Assembly: GCA_949482135.1 (NCBI GenBank)
Contig: CASYFC010000002.1
Coordinates: forward strand, 62,001-126,000
Direction: 5' to 3'
From: an uncultured Clostridia bacterium
GTDB lineage: Bacteria > Bacillota > Clostridia > TANB77 > CAG-508
Length of the DNA: 64,000 nucleotides
A program made the position numbers and the translations under genes. Below the pieces are notes generated by a model that saw only the letters and a program-made list of their open reading frames with translations, was not told where the DNA came from and did not search any database. The number at the start of each line of letters is the position of its first letter. Position 1 is the first letter of the stretch. Shown here piece after piece: positions 56,507-64,000 of the stretch.

Positions 56507-57508
56507 ATGAGAGAGAGGTATAGAGATAAAAGAAATAGACAATCGAGAATTGCTAGAGAAAAAGAAAATGATATTGAAAATAGAAGAAAAAATCAAAGAA
56601 GAGAAAATGAGAGAAGAAAAGAAACTAGAAGAACAAATACAGATAGAAGGCAAAATGAAAGAAGATTTGATGGATTAGATAGAAGAACATCTCAAAGACG
56701 TTTTGGTACTGACAGAAGAAACACAGAAAGAAGGATTATAGAAGATAGAAGACAAAATGATGAAGAATTAGAAGAAAATTCTTATGATGATGTTGTTGCA
56801 GGAAGAAATGCAGTACTTGAATTATTAAAATCAGAAAAAGATATAAATAAAATCTATGTTGAAAATGGTGAAAGACATGGTTCAATTAATGAAATTATTG
56901 CTAGAGCAAAAGAAGCAAGAATTGTATTAGTTGAAGTTGATAAATTAAAATTAGATCAAATGGCAGAAAATCATCAAGGTGTTGTTGCAGTTGTTCCACC
57001 TTTTAACTATTGCGAAGTTGAAGATATTTTAGAAATTGCCAAAAATAAAAATGAAGATCCATTTATTTTAATTTTAGACGGAATAGAAGATCCACATAAT
57101 TTAGGTTCAATAATAAGAACTGCAGAAACAGCTGGTGTTCATGGAATTATAATTCCAAAAAGAAGAAATGCTTCTGTAAATAGTACAGTTGTAAAAGTTT
57201 CAACAGGAGCTACAACATATGTTAAGATTGCAAGAGTAAATAATATAAATGATACAATAAGAAAATTGAAAGATGCTGGATTATGGGTTATTGGAACTGA
57301 TGGTGATGCAGATACATTATATTATAATCAAGATTTAAAAGGACCTTTAGCTATTATTATTGGTAGTGAAGGATTTGGAATGAGTAAGCTTGTAAAAGAA
57401 AATTCGGATATACTAATTAAAATTCCTATGAAAGGAAATATCACATCGTTAAATGCTTCAGTATCAGCAGGAATAGTAATTTATGAGGCAGTAAAGCAAA
57501 GAATGTAA
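56507..57508 (+). CDS. TrmH/SpoU rRNA 2'-O-methyltransferase (RlmB-like) with Arg-rich N-terminal extension
   Basis: 333 residues. From residue about 90 it is a normal RlmB-like protein: substrate-binding domain (VVAGRNAVLELLKSEKDINKIYV), then a SPOUT knot domain with LDGIEDPHNLGSIIRTAE, IIIGSEGFGMSKLV and PMKGNITSLNASVSAGIVIYE. The first 85 residues are a low-complexity extension with 29 arginines in eleven RR pairs spaced every 5-7 residues (RRENERRKETRRTNTDRR and so on), nearly all AGA. This may bind RNA or the ribosome. AAAGGAAATAAAA precedes the ATG. Confidence 0.88.
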   Translation: MRERYRDKRNRQSRIAREKENDIENRRKNQRRENERRKETRRTNTDRRQNERRFDGLDRRTSQRRFGTDRRNTERRIIEDRRQNDEELEENSYDDVVAGRNAVLELLKSEKDINKIYVENGERHGSINEIIARAKEARIVLVEVDKLKLDQMAENHQGVVAVVPPFNYCEVEDILEIAKNKNEDPFILILDGIEDPHNLGSIIRTAETAGVHGIIIPKRRNASVNSTVVKVSTGATTYVKIARVNNINDTIRKLKDAGLWVIGTDGDADTLYYNQDLKGPLAIIIGSEGFGMSKLVKENSDILIKIPMKGNITSLNASVSAGIVIYEAVKQRM

Positions 57509-57563
57509 TAGTTTATTGGAATCCAAAGAACATCAAGATGGTTATAAAATGTTATAAAAATAC

Positions 57564-57592
57564 TTGCAATTTATTTTATAACATGATAAAAT
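57564..57592 (+). promoter_or_regulatory. promoter upstream of the DUF1846 gene
   Basis: TTGCAA (57564-57569), 17 bases, TAAAAT (57587-57592). Transcription would start near 57600, giving a 200-base leader. Confidence 0.6.
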
Positions 57593-57615
57593 ATTTATGT
57601 CAAAAAAATGAATCG

Positions 57616-57660
57616 AAACAGATTTAAAAAAAAAACCCTTTTTTTAAATCTGTTTTTTTG
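57616..57660 (+). terminator. early terminator or attenuator in the DUF1846 leader
   Basis: AAACAGATTTAAAAAAA / TTTTTTTAAATCTGTTT stem followed by TTTTG TTTTTT. It lies only about 20 bases after the predicted start point, so most transcripts may end here. Confidence 0.65.
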
Positions 57661-57707
57661 TTTTTTCTAAGAATTTTCTCTTGAAAAGAGAAAATTCTTA
57701 GAAAAAA
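57661..57707 (+). repeat. perfect 22-bp hairpin with 3-base loop
   Basis: Left arm 57661-57682 (TTTTTTCTAAGAATTTTCTC then TT), loop GAA, right arm 57686-57707. The arms are exactly complementary. With the terminator just before it, it forms a double-hairpin leader. Confidence 0.7.
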
Positions 57708-57809
57708 ACTTATGGGAATTTATTAGAATTTCTAACAATTTTATTGTGTAGAAATTTTTGAATTCGTTTTGTTTTTATAGAAATAAATTTAGAAATTGGA
57801 GAAGAAAAA

Positions 57810-59283
57810 ATGGAATTAGCTTTTGATAATGAGAAATATCTAAAAATTCAAAAAGAAAAAATTGAAGAAAGAATAAGGATGTTTGACAACAAATTATATT
57901 TGGAATTTGGAGGAAAAATTTTTGATGATTATAATGCAAGTAGAGTATTGCCAGGATTTAATCCAGATGCAAAAATAAAACTTTTGCAAGAATTTAAAGA
58001 AAATCTAGAAATAATATTTTGTATAAATGCAAATAATATTCAAAAAAATAAAATAAGAGCTGATTATGGAATTGGGTATGATGTAGAACTTTTGAGATTA
58101 ATAGAAAATATTTCAAAATTGGGAATTTCAATTAATAGTGTAGTAATTACAATGTATACAGGACAAGAAGTTGTTGAAAAATTAAAACAAACTTTGGAAA
58201 GCAAGAATGTAAAAGTATACTTACATACTCCTACCAAAGGCTATCCAGATGATGTTGAAACAATTGCAAGTGAAGAAGGATATGGGAAAAATCCATATAT
58301 AGAAACAACTAAAAAATTAATTGTTGTTACAGCACCAGGGCCAAATAGTGGAAAACTTGGTACTTGCTTATCACAGTTATATCATGAATATAAAAGAGGA
58401 GTAAAAGCTGGTTATGCAAAATTTGAAACATTTCCAGTTTGGGACTTGCCACTTATGCATCCTGTAAATATTTCTTATGAAGCTGCTACAGCAGATTTAG
58501 GAGATATAAACATGATAGATTCATTCCATTTAGAAGAATATAATATAAAAGCTGTAAATTATAATAGAGATATTTCAGCATTTCCAATTTTAAAAAATAT
58601 ATTAAACAAAATAACAGGAAAAGATATATATAAATCTCCTACAGATATGGGAGTTAATATGATAAGTAAATGTATAATAAATGATGAAGTGGCTCGGAAA
58701 ATCTGCAAAGATGGAAATAATAAGAAGATATTATGCAAGTTTATGTGATTTCAAAAGAGGAATAGGAAATAAAGAAACGGTAGAAACTATTAAAAAATTG
58801 ATGAATAATATTGGAATTACGACTCAAGATAGAGAAATAGTAAAATATGCTTTAGAAAAATCTGAAAAAGAAAATGTAAATACAGTTGCTATAATGTTAG
58901 AAAATGGAAAAGTGATAACAGGTAAGGAATCAGAATTGCTAAGCTCTTCAAGTGCATTATTAATAAATACTATAAAAGAAATTTCCGGAATACCAGATGA
59001 TGTATACTTACTTTCACCATCAGTACTAGAATCTATTTTCAAATTAAAACAAAAAACATCATATAAAAGAAATTACTCTTTAAACTTACCAGAAGTTTTA
59101 ATAGCATTAAGTATTTGTTCAAAAACAAATCCAATTATAGAAAAAACACTTGAAGCAATTGATAAGCTAAGAGGTTTAGAAGCTCATAGTTCTTACATTA
59201 TATCTCAATCAGAACAAAAAATATTAAAAAGTTTAGGAATAAATTTAACATGTGAACCTAAATTGCTAGGCTATGAAGAATAG
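57810..59283 (+). CDS. DUF1846 family protein, requires +1 frameshift at CGG
   Basis: 490 residues after correction, the family's length. Frame 0 covers residues 1-295: GGKIFDDYNASRVLPGFNPDAKI, TAPGPNSGKLGTCLSQLYHE and TDMGVNMISKCIINDEVA. At codon 296, CGG (58695-58697), frame 0 leaves the family and stops after 312 residues. Skipping the C gives GKSAKMEIIRRYY and the rest, ending LGINLTCEPKLLGYEE. Homologues often have Arg or a small residue here, so the decoded residue could be Gly or Arg. The cytoplasmic protein's function is unknown. GGAGAAGAAAAA precedes the ATG. Confidence 0.8.
58695..58698 (+). other. candidate +1 recoding site (CGGA) in DUF1846 gene
   Basis: Frame 0 reads GTG GCT CGG AAA ATC; skipping C58695 gives GTG GCT GGA AAA TCT. 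Confidence 0.7.
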
Positions 59284-59343
59284 TTTGGAATTATAAAACA
59301 AATTATTTATTATTAAGCACAGATAAAGAGAGGGGAATTTAAA

Positions 59344-60942
59344 ATGAGTACAAAGTATATATTTATTACAGGTGGAGTTGTATCAGGACTTGGAAAAGGA
59401 ATAACAGCATCTTCTTTAGGGAGATTATTAAAAAATAGAGGTTATAAAGTTATAAATCAAAAATTTGACCCATACATAAATGTAGACCCAGGAACAATGA
59501 GTCCTTATGAGCATGGGGAAGTTTTTGTAACAGACGATGGAGCTGAAACAGATTTAGACTTAGGACATTATGAAAGATTTACAGATGTAAATTTAAATCA
59601 GAATTGTAGTATAAGTTCTGGAAAAATTTATCAAAATGTAATAAATAAAGAAAGAAGAGGAGACTATTTAGGAAAAACAGTTCAAGTAATTCCCCATGTA
59701 ACAAATGAAATAAAAGATAATATATATAGTTTTGAAGACCAAGCAGATATTGTTATTACAGAACTTGGAGGAACAATTGGAGATATTGAAAGTTTAGCTT
59801 TTGTTGAAGCAATTAGACAAGTTGGTTTAGAAAAGGATCCTGATGATGTTATATATATTCATGTAACATTACTTCCATACATAACAGGTTCAAATGAAAT
59901 AAAATCAAAACCTACGCAACACTCTGTAAAAGAATTACAAAGTTTTGGAATTAAACCAGATATTTTAGTTTGTAGAACAGAAACAGAAATTCCAGAAGAA
60001 ATAAGAGAAAAATTAGCTCTTTTTTGTAATGTAAGACCAGAAAATGTTATCCCAAATCTTACTGCCGAAAACCTTTATGCAGTTCCACTAATGCTTGAAA
60101 AATACGGACTAGCAATAGCTGTATGTAAAAAGTTAAAATTAAAAAAGATAAAACCTCAAAATAAAGAATGGGAAAAATTAATTAATAATATAAGAAATTT
60201 ATCAGGAGAAGTAAATATTGCTCTAGTTGGAAAATATATGCATCTTCAAGATTCATATTTATCTGTTGCAGAAAGTTTAAGACATGGTGGTTTTGCAAAT
60301 GGCGTAAAAGTAAATGTTGGATTTATCGATTCAGAAACAGTAAATGAAGAAAATGTAAAAGAAATGCTTGGAAAATATGATGGTATTTTAGTTCCAGGTG
60401 GATTTGGAAATAGAGGAATTGAAGGAAAAATAACAGCAATAAAATATGCAAGAGAAAGCAATGTACCATTTTTAGGAATTTGTTTGGGAATGCAAATGGC
60501 TGTTGTAGAATTTTGTAGAAATGTATTAAAACTGGAAGATGCAAATTCTGCTGAATTCAGTACTACAACTCTAAATCCAGTTATACATATAATGGAAACT
60601 CAAAAAAATATTACTGAAAAAGGTGGAACAATGAGGCTTGGAAGTTATCCATGCAAAATAAAAAAAGATACTTTGGCATATGAAATTTATAAACAAGAAA
60701 ATATTGATGAAAGACATAGACATAGATTTGAATATAATAATAATTACAAAGAAAGATTAGAATTAGCAGGACTTGTTTGTTCTGGAACATCACCAGATGG
60801 AAGCTTAGTTGAAATTGTTGAATATCAACATCATCCATTTTTTATTGCAGGTCAGTTCCATCCAGAATTTAAATCAAGACCAGACAAACCAGCTCCACTA
60901 TTTAGAGCTTTAATAAAAGCAGCAAAAGAGTATAAGAAATAA
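59344..60942 (+). CDS. pyrG: CTP synthase
   Basis: 532 residues. N-terminal synthetase domain: [44 protein letters not shown], and [16 protein letters not shown] [14 protein letters not shown]. The C-terminal glutaminase has [12 protein letters not shown], the nucleophile loop [14 protein letters not shown], and [18 protein letters not shown] with His and Glu. Makes CTP from UTP using glutamine. AGAGGGGAATTTAAA precedes the ATG. Confidence 0.97.
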   Translation: MSTKYIFITGGVVSGLGKGITASSLGRLLKNRGYKVINQKFDPYINVDPGTMSPYEHGEVFVTDDGAETDLDLGHYERFTDVNLNQNCSISSGKIYQNVINKERRGDYLGKTVQVIPHVTNEIKDNIYSFEDQADIVITELGGTIGDIESLAFVEAIRQVGLEKDPDDVIYIHVTLLPYITGSNEIKSKPTQHSVKELQSFGIKPDILVCRTETEIPEEIREKLALFCNVRPENVIPNLTAENLYAVPLMLEKYGLAIAVCKKLKLKKIKPQNKEWEKLINNIRNLSGEVNIALVGKYMHLQDSYLSVAESLRHGGFANGVKVNVGFIDSETVNEENVKEMLGKYDGILVPGGFGNRGIEGKITAIKYARESNVPFLGICLGMQMAVVEFCRNVLKLEDANSAEFSTTTLNPVIHIMETQKNITEKGGTMRLGSYPCKIKKDTLAYEIYKQENIDERHRHRFEYNNNYKERLELAGLVCSGTSPDGSLVEIVEYQHHPFFIAGQFHPEFKSRPDKPAPLFRALIKAAKEYKK

Positions 60943-60966
60943 TTAAAACAAAGGAAGATAACAGTT

Positions 60967-61683
60967 ATGATGAAATTAGTTTTTATGCAAGAAGAAAACT
61001 CTGATAATAAAGTTATTGAATCTAAGCATTTAGGAAATGATACAATTTTTAAAAAATATACAGTTCAAGAAGGAGATATTATAAGAATAAAAGAAAATGA
61101 GATTGTGTTATTAATAAAAAAGGGAATGCTGTTAGATTTAAAAGAAGATAAAGGTGAATATTTTGTAGATAATCCTATTATTATAGATAAAGAAACTATG
61201 CAAGAACTAAAGAATGTAGTTATTAGAAAATCAGAAAATGAAAAATTATGCGTATTATTTATAAATGTAGATATAATAAAAAGCAATAAATATATATTTA
61301 ATGATCCAATAAAATATACAAATTGGAAAAATGGAGAATTATCAGAAGTATATATAAAGATTGAAGGATTATATGATTTTAAGATAGAAAATCCCAAAAA
61401 ATTTATAGGTCAAGTAATAGGATTAAGAAGTATTTATACAAAACAGGAATTAGTTGAAAGAATAAGAAAATATGTTTTAAGTTCTATAGAAGAAGGAATA
61501 AATCAAGTATCTAAAGAATATAAATTAGATGTGAAAGACTTGCCAGAATATTCTAAAAAATTAGAAATAGAATTAAAACAAAATAAATATGATGAGAAAC
61601 TTAGTGAATATGGCGTTATGATAACATATTTTGATATTACTAAGTTAGAAGTTGCAAATAAAAAAAGAAAATTTTTTAAATAA
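60967..61683 (+). CDS. SPFH-like (YdjI/virion-core type) protein
   Basis: 238 residues, soluble. The first part, QEGDIIRIKENEIVLLIKKGMLLDLKEDKGEYFVDNP, and PIKYTNWKNGELSEVYIKIEGLYDFKIENPKKFIG, follow the SPFH 'virion core protein' family in which a small barrel is followed by helices (ELVERIRKYVLSSIEEGINQ). It lacks the usual C-terminal zinc-ribbon tail. It may act in membrane or stress organisation. AAGGAAGATAACAG precedes the start; a second ATG follows at once. Confidence 0.6.
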   Translation: MMKLVFMQEENSDNKVIESKHLGNDTIFKKYTVQEGDIIRIKENEIVLLIKKGMLLDLKEDKGEYFVDNPIIIDKETMQELKNVVIRKSENEKLCVLFINVDIIKSNKYIFNDPIKYTNWKNGELSEVYIKIEGLYDFKIENPKKFIGQVIGLRSIYTKQELVERIRKYVLSSIEEGINQVSKEYKLDVKDLPEYSKKLEIELKQNKYDEKLSEYGVMITYFDITKLEVANKKRKFFK

Positions 61684-61687
61684 TCTA

Positions 61688-61716
61688 TTGACAATTAATA
61701 GAATAGGGTATAAATT
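61688..61716 (+). promoter_or_regulatory. promoter of groES-groEL
   Basis: TTGACA (61688-61693), 17 bases, TAAATT (61711-61716). Confidence 0.75.
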
Positions 61717-61717
61717 A

Positions 61718-62054
<337 letters not shown>

Positions 62055-62113
62055 AATTTGATTGATAGCTTCAAATTGCTTTAAATGAATTTTAATTAAT
62101 TAATTGTATATAA

Positions 62114-63775
<1,662 letters not shown>

Positions 63776-63780
63776 AATAA

Positions 63781-63808
63781 AAAGGAAGCAGAAATGCTTC
63801 TTTTTTTG
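63781..63808 (+). terminator. terminator of groES-groEL
   Basis: AAGGAAGCA / TGCTTCTTT stem with loop GAAA and T-run. Confidence 0.8.
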
Positions 63809-63815
63809 TAGAATC

Positions 63816-63844
63816 ATTGAAAAATTATGTAAAGTATATTATAA
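63816..63844 (+). promoter_or_regulatory. promoter of the last, partial gene
   Basis: TTGAAA (63816-63821), 17 bases, TATAAT (63839-63844). Confidence 0.65.
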
Positions 63845-63924
63845 TTAATTTGTTACTATTATATTATCCATAGAGTTTATAGTAATCTCAATGGATATGC
63901 CTACTAATACAAGGAGGAATATTT

Positions 63925-64000
63925 ATGATTATTCGGACAGTTTTAAGCGTTATTACAATGGTGGCTATGATTACGTCTCAAAGTACAATGGAATTAAATC
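63925..64000 (+). CDS. start of an unidentified gene (partial)
   Basis: ATG 63925 with AAGGAGGAA 5-14 bases upstream reads MIIRTVLSVITMVAMITSQS and runs off the window. It looks like a signal peptide or small membrane protein. Composition is richer in GC than around it. Codon 4 is CGG in the same 12-base setting (ATTATTCGGACA) as the sigma-gene shift site; skipping the C here would stop after six codons, so either it is read as Arg or the gene is silent. Confidence 0.45.
   Translation, partial: MIIRTVLSVITMVAMITSQSTMELN

Noticed and set aside
7012..58697. Simple reassignment of CGG to another amino acid
   Set aside because: Reassignment would not change the frame; at all four sites the reading frame itself moves by one base.
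6961..59283. Random sequencing error as the cause of the four CGG frame breaks
   Set aside because: Errors would favour homopolymers; these four are the same extra C before GGA, none in a homopolymer, and hit the only in-frame CGGs of the native genes. It cannot be fully excluded without reads.

Overview
The window is about 64 kb of a very AT-rich chromosome from a low-GC Firmicute, most likely an uncultured gut Clostridia or Bacilli-type organism. The evidence is strong AGGAGG-type ribosome binding sites, TTGACA/TATAAT promoters, a T-box leader, a PadR regulator, ECF-type sigma factors, MgtE, ClpC, a CIRCE-like operator and Spo0A-C-like proteins. TGA acts as a stop and TGG as tryptophan, so this is not a Mycoplasma-type code. 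The species cannot be named from the sequence alone.

Layout. 1-12 kb holds envelope and signalling genes: permuted and standard NlpC/P60-like proteins, a choline-binding-repeat protein, DUF2975 + YozG-type HTH, DUF6688, PadR + a FtsW/RodA-like protein, and a sigma factor with its probable anti-sigma partner. 12.1-18.2 kb is an integrative mobilizable element of about 6 kb inserted in the 3' end of tRNA-Tyr. It has 12-bp att repeats, an integrase broken by two stops, an excisionase-like gene, a MobV relaxase with a short partner gene, and an oriT containing the pMV158-type nick sequence. 18.4-36.3 kb is mixed: a decayed sigma/anti-sigma operon, DUF1653, a leucine-rich protein, a Val-Asp-Phe tRNA cluster, a deoxyribosyltransferase-like/Maf fusion, mgtE, clpC, a CDF transporter, a cysteine desulfurase and an isolated GC-rich gene. 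36.4-64 kb is mostly housekeeping: SPFH/NfeD, mltG, T-box-aspS, an amino-acid ABC transporter fused to an Xaa-His dipeptidase behind a His-containing leader peptide, lysS, an M50 protease, tsaD, lepA, an rlmB-like gene, a DUF1846 gene, pyrG, and groES-groEL under a variant CIRCE.

Main discovery candidate. By my reading, the AT-rich (native-looking) genes of this window contain exactly four in-frame CGG codons. They lie in a yozG-like regulator, an ECF sigma factor, essential aspS, and a DUF1846 gene. In all four, the reading frame breaks at that CGG and homology resumes in the +1 frame, as if the C were skipped and CGGA were read as one codon, probably glycine (GGA). No other native gene has an in-frame CGG. 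The roughly ten other in-frame CGG codons lie in compositionally foreign genes, where arginine is expected. This suggests that CGG is an unassigned or 'hungry' codon that causes programmed +1 frameshifting or four-base decoding in this lineage, and that it may act as a barrier to foreign genes. Two further frameshifted genes (near 19.7 and 20.15 kb) and the integrase are not at CGG and look like ordinary decay.
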